Of a stretch of 64,000 nucleotides of DNA, positions 35,691 to 44,908 are shown one piece after another. The DNA is taken from assembly GCF_026339995.1 (NCBI RefSeq), contig NZ_JAPEPT010000004.1, positions 1 to 64,000 on the forward strand, written 5' to 3'. The notes under the pieces were generated by a model. That model was given only the letters and a program-made list of their open reading frames with translations. It was not told where the DNA came from and did not search any database. Source of the DNA: Streptomyces sp. NBC_01481 (GTDB lineage: Bacteria; Actinomycetota; Actinomycetes; Streptomycetales; Streptomycetaceae). The translations under genes were made by a program, and so were the position numbers. How positions within the stretch are numbered: position 1 is the stretch's first letter; each line of letters starts with the position of its first letter.

Positions 35691-35841
35691 TCGGCCCAGG
35701 GACCGGGTGAGCTGCGGTTTTCCGGCGCCCGGGGTGTCCGCGCCGGTACTGCGTGTCAGAGTGGGGAGAGCCGCCCCGACCGCCTGTCCGCCCGGTCGGA
35801 CAGCGGGGGCGCAGTTGAGTCACGACAGCGCGAGGTCAGCG

Positions 35842-38784
35842 ATGGATGTGCCCGCCCACACGCCCGATCCGCACCGGGCCCGGCCCCCCGCTGAGCTGGG
35901 TGAGGACGGGCTGAGAAAGCTGCTGGCCGGACTCACGGCCGTGCGGGACGGAGACCTCTCCACCCGGCTGCCCGACGACGCCGGCGGGCTGCTCGGTGAG
36001 ATCGCGACCATCTACAACGCCATGGTGGAACAGCTGACACAGGTCACCTCCGAGGTCACCCGGGTCGCCCGGGAAGTGGGTGGCCAGGGGCTGCTCGGCG
36101 GTCACGCACGGGAACCCCATGTGCGTGGCGTCTGGCGGGAACTCACCACGGGCGTCAACACCATGGCCGACAATCTGACCTCGCAGGTCCGGTCAACCGC
36201 CCAGGTCGTGACCGCCGTGGCGCGCGGCGACCTCACGCAGAAGATCAGAGTCGACGCCCGCGGGGAGATCCTGGAGCTCAAGGAGACCATCAACACGATG
36301 GTGGACCGGCTCTCCTCGTTCGCCGAGGAGGTCAGCAGGGTCGCCCGCGAGGTGGGCACGGACGGAAAACTCGGCGGGCAGGCCACCGTCCAGGGCGTGT
36401 CGGGTACTTGGAAGGACCTGACCGACAACGTCAACTCCATGGCGAACAACCTGACCAACCAGGTACGCAACATCGCCCAGGTGACCACCGCCGTGGCGCG
36501 CGGCGACCTGAGGCGCAAGATCGATGTCGACGCGCGCGGGGAGATTCTGGAGCTCAAGACCACCATCAACACCATGGTCGACCAGCTGTCGTCCTTCGCC
36601 GCCGAGGTCACGCGCGTGGCCCGCGAGGTGGGCAGCGAGGGCCGGCTCGGCGGCCAGGCAGAGGTGGAGGGCGTTTCCGGTACGTGGAAGCGACTCACCG
36701 AGAACGTCAATGAACTGGCCGGCAATCTGACCCGGCAGGTGCGCGCCATCGCGGAGGTGACCAGCGCGGTCGCGGAGGGCGACCTCACCCGGTCCATCAC
36801 GGTCGAGGCCCCCGGAGAGGTCGGCGACCTCAAGGACAACATCAACGCGATGGTGGAGTCCCTGCGTGCGACGACTCGGGCCAATGAGGAGCAGGACTGG
36901 CTCAAGACGCATCTGGCCCGTATCTCCAGCCTGATGCAGGGCACCCGAAGCCTCCCCGCGGTCGCCGAGCTGATCATGACCGAGGTGCCCCCGCTGGTCT
37001 CCGCGCAGTACGGCGGCTTCTTCCTGGCCCAGGACGGGGGCGAGGGACTCGAACTGGTCGTGATCGCCGGGTACGGGGTGCCCGACGACCCGGCGGCGGG
37101 ACCCCGCCGCTTCCGGCTCGGCCAGTCCCTCGTCGGGCAGGCCGCGCAGAGCCGCCACACCATCACGGTCGAGGACCTGCCGCCCGGCTACGCGACCATC
37201 GTCTCCGGCACCGGCCGCATGGACCCCGCCCACCTCATCGTGCTGCCGATCGTCGTCGAGGGGCAGGTCCTCGGAGTCATCGAACTCGCGGCGCTGCGCC
37301 CCCTGACCGTCATCCACCGTGACTTCCTCGACCAGTTCATCGAGACGGTCGGCGTGAACCTCAGCTCGCTGATCGCGAATGTGCGTACCGACGAACTCCT
37401 CGACCAGTCGCAGCGCCTCACGGCGGAACTCAGCGCCCGTTCGGGGGAGTTGCAGGCGCGCCAGGAAGAGCTCCAGCGCTCCAACGCCGAACTGAAGGAG
37501 AAGGCCGCGCTGCTGGCCGACCGCAACCGTGACATCGAGCGAAAGAACCTGGAGATCGAGCAGGCGCGCCAGGAACTGGAGGCCCGCGCCCAGCAGCTGT
37601 CGCGCACCTCGATGTACAAGTCCGAGTTCCTGGCCAACATGAGCCATGAGCTGCGTACGCCGCTCAACAGCCTTCTCATCCTTGCCCAGTTGCTCGCCCA
37701 GAACCTCGAAGGCAACCTGACGCAGAAGCAGGTCGACTATGCCGAGGTGATCCACTCCGCCGGTTCCGATCTGCTCCAGTTGATCAACGACATCCTGGAT
37801 CTGTCGAAGGTCGAAGCCGGGAAGATGGACATCCATCCCGAGCCGGTTTTCCTGCATCAGCTTCTCGAGTATGTCGAGGCGACCTTCCGGCCGGTGGCGG
37901 GCGATCGCGGCCTGGCCTTCCGGGTGGTGGCCGAGCCGGGGATCCCCGACGAACTCACCACCGACGAGGCACGGCTGCGGCAGGTGCTGCGCAACCTCGT
38001 GTCCAATGCGCTGAAGTTCACCGAGGAGGGCAGTGTCGAACTCCGCGTCCACACCGTCACCGACGAGCAACTGCCGCCCGCGCTGCGCGATGCCGGGCCG
38101 GTGATCGCCTTCCGGGTCACCGACACCGGAATCGGCATCCCGGCCGACCGCCTCCAGAGTGTGTTCGGAGCCTTTCAGCAGGGCGACGGCACCACCTCCC
38201 GCCGCTACGGCGGAACCGGACTCGGCCTGTCCATCAGCCGTGAGGTGGCACAACTCCTCGGCGGCGCCATCGTGGTGGAGAGCACGGTGGGCCTTGGCAG
38301 CACCTTCACGCTCTATCTGCCGGTCCGGGTCCAGCACCGTGGACGGCAGGACCGCGCCGACCGTCAGGAGCATCCGGCCGGAGCGCCCGGCGAGGAGGAA
38401 CCGGCCACGGGACACACGGTCCTGGTGGTGGACGACGACATCCGCAACATTTTCGCGATGACCCAGATCCTCGAGCGGGAGGGCATGCGGGTACTCCAGG
38501 CGGACAACGGCAGGGCCGGGATCGATCTGCTCAGGGAACACGGCGAGGTGGATCTCATCGTGATGGACGTGATGATGGCCGGTATGGACGGCAATGCCAC
38601 CATGGCGGCGATCAGGGAACTGCCGCGTTTCACCGAGGTTCCCATCATCGCGGTCACCGCCAAGGCGATGCCCGGCGACCGCGCCAAGGCCCTGACGGCC
38701 GGAGCCAACGACTATGTGGCCAAACCCGTGGACGCGGACGATCTGATGGCGCGCATCCGTACCTGGCTGGCGCGCGGACGCTGA
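35842..38784 (+). CDS. HAMP-repeat GAF hybrid histidine kinase with receiver domain
   Basis: The 980-residue protein has no transmembrane segment. Four tandem HAMP-type units (about 30-370) are recognisable by repeated TAVARGDLxxKI and MVDxLSSFAxEV phrases. A GAF domain (about 390-535), a coiled coil (about 540-590), HisKA with phospho-acceptor His602 (NMSHELRTP) and an HATPase domain (about 700-820, GTGLGLSIS) follow. The C-terminal receiver has Asp909 (IVMDVMMAGMDG). The layout resembles soluble group III (Nik1/Os1) kinases and the osmotic-stress hybrid kinases of Streptomyces. It probably relays osmotic or redox cues into the partner-switching genes around it. GAGG lies six bases before the ATG. 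Confidence 0.92.
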   Translation: MDVPAHTPDPHRARPPAELGEDGLRKLLAGLTAVRDGDLSTRLPDDAGGLLGEIATIYNAMVEQLTQVTSEVTRVAREVGGQGLLGGHAREPHVRGVWRELTTGVNTMADNLTSQVRSTAQVVTAVARGDLTQKIRVDARGEILELKETINTMVDRLSSFAEEVSRVAREVGTDGKLGGQATVQGVSGTWKDLTDNVNSMANNLTNQVRNIAQVTTAVARGDLRRKIDVDARGEILELKTTINTMVDQLSSFAAEVTRVAREVGSEGRLGGQAEVEGVSGTWKRLTENVNELAGNLTRQVRAIAEVTSAVAEGDLTRSITVEAPGEVGDLKDNINAMVESLRATTRANEEQDWLKTHLARISSLMQGTRSLPAVAELIMTEVPPLVSAQYGGFFLAQDGGEGLELVVIAGYGVPDDPAAGPRRFRLGQSLVGQAAQSRHTITVEDLPPGYATIVSGTGRMDPAHLIVLPIVVEGQVLGVIELAALRPLTVIHRDFLDQFIETVGVNLSSLIANVRTDELLDQSQRLTAELSARSGELQARQEELQRSNAELKEKAALLADRNRDIERKNLEIEQARQELEARAQQLSRTSMYKSEFLANMSHELRTPLNSLLILAQLLAQNLEGNLTQKQVDYAEVIHSAGSDLLQLINDILDLSKVEAGKMDIHPEPVFLHQLLEYVEATFRPVAGDRGLAFRVVAEPGIPDELTTDEARLRQVLRNLVSNALKFTEEGSVELRVHTVTDEQLPPALRDAGPVIAFRVTDTGIGIPADRLQSVFGAFQQGDGTTSRRYGGTGLGLSISREVAQLLGGAIVVESTVGLGSTFTLYLPVRVQHRGRQDRADRQEHPAGAPGEEEPATGHTVLVVDDDIRNIFAMTQILEREGMRVLQADNGRAGIDLLREHGEVDLIVMDVMMAGMDGNATMAAIRELPRFTEVPIIAVTAKAMPGDRAKALTAGANDYVAKPVDADDLMARIRTWLARGR

Positions 38785-38797
38785 GTGAGCGCCGACG

Positions 38798-41077
38798 TCA
38801 GACGACGCGGATCGCGATGAGGCTGGTGTCGTCGTCCGTGTCGCCCGTGGCCTCGCTCAGCAGCCGGTCCGCCTGTTCCTCGACCTCGCAGGCGCTCAGC
38901 TCCTGGGCTGCCCGCCGCAGCGTCTCCAGGCCCTGGTCCAGCCCGTCGTGACGGCGTTCGATGAGCCCGTCGGTGTACAGCAGAAGCGTGTCGCCGGGCT
39001 TCAACTGCGTGATCGTCTCCCTGTAGACGGACGAGGGGACGGCCCCCAGCAGGATGTCGCGCGGCGGGTCGATCAGCTGCGCCGTGCCGTCCCGCAGCAG
39101 CAGCGGTGGCAGATGCCCGGCGCTCGCCCAGCACAGCGTCCGGTCGGCCGGATCGTAGAGTGCGCAGACCGCGGTGGCCGTCGGGTGTCCCTGCGTGTTC
39201 AGGGTGACCTCGTTCAGCCACTGCATGAGCCGTCCCGGTGTGTGCCCGGTGAAGGCCAGTCCCCGCAGGGCGTTGCGCAGGGCCACCATTCCCGTGGCGG
39301 AGTCGATGCCGTGCCCGGCGATGTCGCCGACCGCGACCAGCACCCTGCCGTTGGGTAGCGGGAGTACGTCGTACCAGTCCCCGCCCACGCGGTACTCCTG
39401 GACCGCGGGCCGGTAACGGGCCGTCGCCTGCAGCCCGGGCAGTCGCCGCAGGGCGGGCATCTCGGGGACGATCGCCTGCTGCAGCTGGAGGGCCAGCCGG
39501 TGCCGCAGGGCTGCCTGCGCCTGAACGGCGGTGAGCTGGTCGAAGGTGGCGGTGAGGGCCACCTCGGCGTGGAACCCGGCCGAGACGTCCTGATACACGC
39601 CGGTGAGCCCGGTGAGGACCCCCTCGTCGAGCAGCGGCTCCGCCGCGATCCGTACATGCCGCAGCCCACCGTCGGCCCGGATGACGCGCACCACCGCGAC
39701 CGCTCCCTTGCGCCGCTCGGTGAGCGTCGACAGCAGCTCGGTCAGATCGTCGCCGTCCTCCGGATGCACGCGCAGCAGCAGCTTCGAGAGAGGGATCGGC
39801 TGCGACTGCGGATCGACGCCGAGAATTCCGTACGCCTGCTCGCTCCAGCTCGATGTGCCGGCGACGAGATCGTCCTCGAACGGCGCGACGCCCTGGAGTT
39901 GGCTCACCGCGCGAGTGGCGGCCGTCCGCAGGTCGCTGCCGGTGTGCCAGAGGACGACCGCCTGTTCGTCGCCGGCCGCCAGGACACGCACATCGAGGAG
40001 AGGGGCGGGGGAGCCCTCGCGGTGTTCCACGGGGACGCGGGCCGCGCGCTGGAGGGCAGTGGCCTCGTACGCGCGCCGGATGAGCGGCGCGAGGTCGGCA
40101 TGGTGCCGGGGGAAGGCCACTTCGAGCGGCTGCCCCACTGCCTGGTAGGTCCCGCCGAGTGCTTCGGACGCCGGCTCGTTGAGGTGCTCGACCGACAGCG
40201 TCGAGGAGTCCGGACCCCGGCGCACCGTCGCCGCCGGATGGGCCAGGGCGTCGACCAGGTCGTCGAGCAGTGGCGACCGGGACGGTTCGGCCTCCGTGGC
40301 ATTGAGTACCCTCGCCGCCACGTCGATCAGATCGGTCAGCGCGCGGCGCAGATTCTCGTCGAGCTCCGCGCGGCCGGGCCAGACGGCGAGGGCCAGCCCC
40401 ACGGTCGCGCCCTGGAGCCGCAGCGGCAGCAGTGCGCGGGCGGCCTCGGGTCCCGGGCCGGGAAGGACGACGTCCATGGGCGGCCCCGTGGCCAGCCACA
40501 CCGGCGAGCCCTCGGTGAGGACCGACTGGAAGGGAGCCGGGAGGCCGGGCGGGATCCACTGCCATCGCGCGGCTTCGGTGGCGCTCACTCCGGCGTGTCC
40601 GGCCAGGCGCAGACAGTCGGACTCCATGCGCCGCCACAGCCACAGACTCCGCACGCCGAGCGGGCGCAGTCCGCCGTCCAGCAAGGTGGCCGCCGCCTCG
40701 CTCACCGCCTCGTTCGCCTCGGCCGCGGTGACGACCTGGCGCATCCGGCGGGCCCCGGCGAGAGCGCCCTCGCCCCCCGCGGGAGGTGCGATGGCGATGG
40801 TTCCCGCCACGCCGTTGACGATGTCCGCGGCCAGGTCCTGCGTACTCACCCCCGTCGCCTCGGCGAGCCGGGCGAGGTGCTCGGCGGCCTCGGCGGGCGA
40901 CGCCTGCAGCTGCGCCACCAGGATCCCGGTGGCCAGATCGATCAGATGCCGCCGCGTGAGCTGCGCGCGCAGACCCGCGTTGTCGGCGGCGAGGCCGGCG
41001 AGCGCGGCGGACCGTTCGTCGTGCCCGCCGCTCAGGCCCGAAGGCTCCTGCGCAGGCATGATCACGACTACCCCCAT
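38798..41077 (-). CDS. ANTAR-GAF-PAS-PP2C (SpoIIE) phosphatase
   Basis: The 759-residue protein in order has an ANTAR-like helical domain (about 28-90, RRHLIDLATGILVAQLQ then ASPAEAAEHLARLA), GAF (about 110-265), a PAS-like region, PAS (about 400-510, RVHPEDGDDL) and a SpoIIE/PP2C phosphatase (about 540-755, GGDWYDVLPL, GDIAGHG, DTLLLYTDGL and TDDDTSLIAIRV). ANTAR domains bind RNA hairpins in antiterminators, so their fusion to a PP2C phosphatase is interesting. It should dephosphorylate STAS antagonists. The start could instead be GTG or ATG 12 or 18 bases downstream. It is convergent with the hybrid kinase, with 13 bases between stops. Confidence 0.88.
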   Translation of the reverse strand: MGVVVIMPAQEPSGLSGGHDERSAALAGLAADNAGLRAQLTRRHLIDLATGILVAQLQASPAEAAEHLARLAEATGVSTQDLAADIVNGVAGTIAIAPPAGGEGALAGARRMRQVVTAAEANEAVSEAAATLLDGGLRPLGVRSLWLWRRMESDCLRLAGHAGVSATEAARWQWIPPGLPAPFQSVLTEGSPVWLATGPPMDVVLPGPGPEAARALLPLRLQGATVGLALAVWPGRAELDENLRRALTDLIDVAARVLNATEAEPSRSPLLDDLVDALAHPAATVRRGPDSSTLSVEHLNEPASEALGGTYQAVGQPLEVAFPRHHADLAPLIRRAYEATALQRAARVPVEHREGSPAPLLDVRVLAAGDEQAVVLWHTGSDLRTAATRAVSQLQGVAPFEDDLVAGTSSWSEQAYGILGVDPQSQPIPLSKLLLRVHPEDGDDLTELLSTLTERRKGAVAVVRVIRADGGLRHVRIAAEPLLDEGVLTGLTGVYQDVSAGFHAEVALTATFDQLTAVQAQAALRHRLALQLQQAIVPEMPALRRLPGLQATARYRPAVQEYRVGGDWYDVLPLPNGRVLVAVGDIAGHGIDSATGMVALRNALRGLAFTGHTPGRLMQWLNEVTLNTQGHPTATAVCALYDPADRTLCWASAGHLPPLLLRDGTAQLIDPPRDILLGAVPSSVYRETITQLKPGDTLLLYTDGLIERRHDGLDQGLETLRRAAQELSACEVEEQADRLLSEATGDTDDDTSLIAIRVV

Positions 41078-41210
41078 CCCGGGCAGACGGCGCGATGCGG
41101 GCGATCGCGCCCGATCTGGATTTTACGCGGCGGTGCCCCGGATTGCGGCCGCAGGCGGACCGCCGCAGGGTGGTGGGGAACCATCCGGACGGGACCCCGA
41201 AGGAGTTGTC

Positions 41211-41534
41211 ATGCCTCGCGGTTCAAGCGCCAAGCGAGAACGCCAGTACGAACACATCAAGGAGAGCGCTCAGGAGCGCGGCGAGAGCAAGAAGCGCGCC
41301 GAGGAGATCGCCGCCCGTACGGTGAACAAGGAGCGAGCCCGCTCGGGGGAGTCCCGCACGGCGAGCAAGAGCTCCATCGAGGACATGTCCTCCTCGCGAC
41401 GCGGTGGCAAGCGCTCGCACAGCGGATCCGAGGGGCCGACCTACGACCAGCTGTACGCCGAGGCGCAGCGCCGCAACATCCATGGCCGGTCGGCCATGAA
41501 CAAGGACGAGCTCAAGCGCTCACTGGGCCGCTGA
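41211..41534 (+). CDS. Plasmid stabilisation-like protein with Rho-type N-terminal fold
   Basis: The 107-residue, strongly basic, Ser/Lys/Arg/Glu-rich protein has a first half resembling the conserved MPRGSSAKRERQYEHIKES type annotated as plasmid stabilisation proteins. The C-terminal end, PTYDQLYAEAQRRNIHGRSA then MNKDELKRSLGR, is a Rho-N/SAP-like helix pair that may bind nucleic acid. AAGGAG lies close before the ATG. There is no toxin-antitoxin partner next to it, so the old family name may mislead. Confidence 0.75.
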   Translation: MPRGSSAKRERQYEHIKESAQERGESKKRAEEIAARTVNKERARSGESRTASKSSIEDMSSSRRGGKRSHSGSEGPTYDQLYAEAQRRNIHGRSAMNKDELKRSLGR

Positions 41535-41571
41535 CTCCGGCAGCCGCGTCACCGCGCGGGTCCGCCGGCCC

Positions 41572-42381
41572 CTACGGCTGCGCGGAGGTGACGGTGAACA
41601 GGGCGCCGTCGGGATCGCGCAGCGCCGCCTGAAGGCCCTGCGGCGAGGACTGGCGCTCCAGGACGACAGCGCCGTTGTCCAGGGCCGCATCGACAGTTGC
41701 CGCTACATCCTCGACGGGGAAGTGGACATGCCACCTGGGCCTGATCATGGGATCGGGCGCCTCTCCAGACGCCCCGGAACTGATGCGCGCCAGAACGTGC
41801 CCCTCGCTGCGCAGCACGACCTCCTCCCCCTCGTAGCTGACCTGGCAGCAGCCCGGGCGGTCCGTCGCCCACTCCAGGACTTCTCCGTAGAAGATGGCGG
41901 CATCGAAGGCGTTGCGGGTGCGCAGGCGCAGCCAGGCGGGAGCGCTCTTGCGCCACCGGTGCCAGTTGGGGATGAGCATCCCTTCCCAGATGCCGAAGAC
42001 GGCGCCGTCGCGGTCCGCCGCCAGGGCTCCCCGCCCCATGGCGAACGACAGCGGGCCGACCGCGACCGTGCCGCTGCGCTCCCGGATGCGTGCCGCCGCC
42101 TCGTCGGTGTCGGTCACGGCGAAGTACGGAGTCCAGTCGACGGCGACCTGCAGCCGGGGCGCCAGCGCCCCGATGCCCGCGACCGGCGCGCCGTCGGAGA
42201 AGGCCACGCTGAACTCCTCGCCCATGCGGCCCTTGCGGAAGCGCCATCCGAGTACCGCACCGTAGAAGTCCTGCGCGGCCTGCAGGTCCCGGGTCATCAG
42301 GCTGACCCAGCAGGGCGCACCGAACACGGACGCGCTCGATGGGGCAGTCTGCGATCTGACTGCTCTCGGTTCGTTGTCCAT
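41572..42381 (-). CDS. Two-domain VOC-family protein
   Basis: The 269-residue product has two glyoxalase-like halves: CWVSLMTRDLQAAQDFYGAV near the start, and FDAAIFYGEVLEW with WHVHFPVEDVAATVDAALDN in the second. It ends LQAALRDPDGALFTVT. Such tandem VOC proteins in Streptomyces are often called hydroxylases, without proof. The ATG giving MDNEPRAV has GAGG upstream at short distance. It is convergent with the plasmid stabilisation-like gene. Confidence 0.83.
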   Translation of the reverse strand: MDNEPRAVRSQTAPSSASVFGAPCWVSLMTRDLQAAQDFYGAVLGWRFRKGRMGEEFSVAFSDGAPVAGIGALAPRLQVAVDWTPYFAVTDTDEAAARIRERSGTVAVGPLSFAMGRGALAADRDGAVFGIWEGMLIPNWHRWRKSAPAWLRLRTRNAFDAAIFYGEVLEWATDRPGCCQVSYEGEEVVLRSEGHVLARISSGASGEAPDPMIRPRWHVHFPVEDVAATVDAALDNGAVVLERQSSPQGLQAALRDPDGALFTVTSAQP

Positions 42382-42551
42382 AACCCTCGGTGTCCTGATC
42401 GAATGCGCGTGAGCGGCGGGGGTGACGGGAGTCGGCTGACGCAGCCCATCCTCTCGCCGAGGAGGCGTCCTCGCGAGCGGCGCGCCCGCCGAGTCCCCTT
42501 CCGCGCCGCCGCCAAACCCGCTGCCCAGGCGTTTTCTGTCCGCAGCCCGCT

Positions 42552-42576
42552 GTTTTCCGCCTCCCGGCACGGGTAC
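42552..42576 (+). promoter_or_regulatory. SigB-type promoter of the DUF6458 gene
   Basis: GTTT-N15-GGGTAC fits the SigB consensus and lies 65 bases before the small membrane protein gene, which is followed by transketolase on the same strand. Confidence 0.6.
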
Positions 42577-42640
42577 CCGGCTGTGACCGCCCCTGCGCGG
42601 AGGTTCGTAGGCAGGGATTCGTACAGGGAAGGTGAGTCAC

Positions 42641-42868
42641 ATGGGTCTTGGCGGGTGCATCATCCTGATCGCCGCCGGAGCGATACTGACGTTCGCCACC
42701 GACTGGAAGGTGGAGGGCGCCAATCTCGACGTGGTGGGCCTGATCCTGATGGCCGTGGGCCTCATCGGCGTCGCCACGTTCACCAGCATCGCCAGGCGCC
42801 GACGCGTCATCGTGCCGCCGTCGACGCCGGTGGTCGACGCAGAGCGCGACCGCCGCAGCTACGAGTGA
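42641..42868 (+). CDS. DUF6458-like small membrane protein
   Basis: The 75-residue product has two transmembrane helices around TDWKVEGANLDVVG, then a basic tail. It is a paralogue of the gene downstream of phosphoketolase; both have the pattern D.......DVxG. AAGG lies eight bases before the ATG. A SigB-type promoter precedes it, and transketolase starts 135 bases after its stop. Confidence 0.78.
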   Translation: MGLGGCIILIAAGAILTFATDWKVEGANLDVVGLILMAVGLIGVATFTSIARRRRVIVPPSTPVVDAERDRRSYE

Positions 42869-43003
42869 CGGCGCCGGTTCGGCGCCTTGGCTCAGGGGCA
42901 CCCGCCGGGCTCGTCAGGCCCAGTCCCCCCTCGCGCCGCCGGACACCGCATCACGAACTCGCCCGTGTCCCGGGCCCGGGCCCCATCGCCAAGGAGGAGT
43001 GAG

Positions 43004-44848
43004 ATGCGAAACGAACAACTGGCAGAACTGGGGCAGCAGTTGCGTGTGGACTCCGTCCGTGCCGCCGACGCGGCGGGCTCCGGGCACCCCACGTCCTCCA
43101 TGTCGGCGGCGGACCTGGCCGCCGTGCTGCTGGCCAACCATCTGCGCTACGACTTCGACCGGCCCGGCCATCCCGGCAACGACCGGCTGATCTTCTCGAA
43201 GGGACATGCCTCACCGCTGCTGTACGCCCTCTACCGGGCGGCGGGCGTCATCGACGAGAAGGAACTGCTCACCTTCCGCCGCCTCGGCAGCCGTCTCGAA
43301 GGACATCCCACCCCCCGTCTGCCGTGGGTGGACGTGGCCACCGGGTCGCTCGGGCAGGGCCTGCCGGTCGGTGTCGGCATGGCGCTCGCGGGCAAGAAGC
43401 TCGACCAGATCCCCTACCGGGTGTGGGTGTTGTCGGGCGACAGCGAGATGGCCGAGGGGTCCGTCTGGGAAGCCGTCGAGCATGCAGCGTACGAACACCT
43501 CGACAATCTGACACTGATCATCGATGTGAACCGGCTCGGCCAGCGCGGTCCGACGCGCCACGAGTGGGACCTCGATGCGTACGCCCGCAGGCTGCAGGCC
43601 TTCGGCTGGCACACCATAGAGATCGACGGCCATGACGTCCGCGCGGTCGACGACGCACTGGCCGAGGCCCGCACCACCTTCCGCCGGCCCACCGCGGTCA
43701 TCGCCCGCACCCACAAGGGGCGCGGCGTCTCCACCGTCGAGGACCGGGAGGGCATGCACGGCAAACCGCTGCCCCACGCCGAGGAAGCCATCGAGGAACT
43801 CGGCGGACCCCGCGCCATCCACGTCGATGTCCAGCCGCCGCCCGCGGCACGCGTACTGCACGGCACCCGCGGCGGGCACGCCGAACCGCCGCGCTTCGCC
43901 ATCGGAGACTCGGTCGCGACCCGCACCGCGTACGGAAAAGCCCTGGCCGCACTCGGCTCGGAGCGCGCCGACGTCGTCGCGCTCGACGGCGAGGTCGGCG
44001 ACTCGACCCGTACCGAATACTTCGCCAAGGCGCACCCCAGCCGCTACTTCGAGTGCTACATCGCCGAGCAGCAACTCGTCGCGGCGGCCGTGGGGATGCA
44101 GGCGCGGGGCTATGTCCCCTACGCCGCCACCTTCGCGGCGTTCCTGACGCGCGCCCACGACTTCATTCGCATGGCAGCGGTCAGCCGAGCGAGTATCAGG
44201 CTCGTCGGCTCGCACGCGGGAGTCGCCATCGGCCAGGACGGACCGTCCCAGATGGGGTTGGAGGATCTGGCGATGTTCCGTGCGGTTCCGGGCAGCACCG
44301 TGCTCTGTCCGTGCGACGGCAATCAGACGGCTCGCCTGGTCGAGGCCATGGCCGATCTGGCCGGTGTCAGCTATCTGCGCACCAGCAGGGGCGAAACGCC
44401 GGTCCTCTACGGACCCGACGAGGAGTTCCCCGTCGGCGGCTCCAGGGTGCTGCGGTCGAGCGAGCGGGACCGGTTGACCGTGGTCGCCGCGGGAGCGACG
44501 GTCCATGAGGCGCTGGCGGCGGCCGAGTTGCTGGAGAGCGAAGGCATCGCCGTGCGGGTCGTCGACCTCTACTCCGTCAAGCCGGTCGATGCGCGGACAC
44601 TGCAGAAGGCGGCCGACGAGACAAGGTGCCTGGTGACGGTGGAGGACCATCGTCCGCAGGGCGGTCTGGGCGACGCGGTCGCGGAGGTCTTCTCCGACGG
44701 GCGCCCGGCGCGCCGGCTGGTGCGGCTCGGAGTCCGGAACATACCCGCATCGGCCACGCCGCAGGAGCAGTTGCGCGTCGCCGGTATCGACGCGGCGTCG
44801 ATCGCGGTCGCCGCACGGCTGCTCGTGGAAGAAGTGGTGGTGCGCTGA
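43004..44848 (+). CDS. tkt: Transketolase
   Basis: The 614-residue thiamine-diphosphate enzyme of the non-oxidative pentose phosphate pathway shows AGSGHPTSSMSAADL, ATGSLGQGLPVGVGMAL and the ThDP/Mg motif GDSEMAEGSVWEAVEHAAY. The pyrimidine domain carries ECYIAEQQLVAAAVGM and GSHAGVAIGQDGPSQMG. The length fits the shorter, transaldolase-less bacterial type. AAGGAGG is six bases before the ATG, so the long upstream extension is ignored. A strong hairpin follows the stop. It can supply xylulose-5-phosphate to the phosphoketolase found 25 kb away. It is unlikely to be the only transketolase of the organism. Confidence 0.92.
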   Translation: MRNEQLAELGQQLRVDSVRAADAAGSGHPTSSMSAADLAAVLLANHLRYDFDRPGHPGNDRLIFSKGHASPLLYALYRAAGVIDEKELLTFRRLGSRLEGHPTPRLPWVDVATGSLGQGLPVGVGMALAGKKLDQIPYRVWVLSGDSEMAEGSVWEAVEHAAYEHLDNLTLIIDVNRLGQRGPTRHEWDLDAYARRLQAFGWHTIEIDGHDVRAVDDALAEARTTFRRPTAVIARTHKGRGVSTVEDREGMHGKPLPHAEEAIEELGGPRAIHVDVQPPPAARVLHGTRGGHAEPPRFAIGDSVATRTAYGKALAALGSERADVVALDGEVGDSTRTEYFAKAHPSRYFECYIAEQQLVAAAVGMQARGYVPYAATFAAFLTRAHDFIRMAAVSRASIRLVGSHAGVAIGQDGPSQMGLEDLAMFRAVPGSTVLCPCDGNQTARLVEAMADLAGVSYLRTSRGETPVLYGPDEEFPVGGSRVLRSSERDRLTVVAAGATVHEALAAAELLESEGIAVRVVDLYSVKPVDARTLQKAADETRCLVTVEDHRPQGGLGDAVAEVFSDGRPARRLVRLGVRNIPASATPQEQLRVAGIDAASIAVAARLLVEEVVVR

Positions 44849-44854
44849 GAAAAG

Positions 44855-44888
44855 AGAAGTACGGCGGCCCGAAGGCCGCCGTACTTCT
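44855..44888. terminator. Hairpin terminator after transketolase
   Basis: A 15-base perfect stem AGAAGTACGGCGGCC with CGAA loop is followed by TTTC rightward. It sits between the convergent transketolase and small membrane protein genes and could serve both directions, since AAAAGAG flanks the other side. Confidence 0.85.
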
Positions 44889-44908
44889 TTCACTTCTCGC
44901 TACCACAG

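Noticed and set aside
36193..38541. 782-codon open frame antisense to the hybrid kinase
   Set aside because: Fully overlaps HAMP, GAF, kinase and receiver domains of the sense gene and encodes no recognisable motif.
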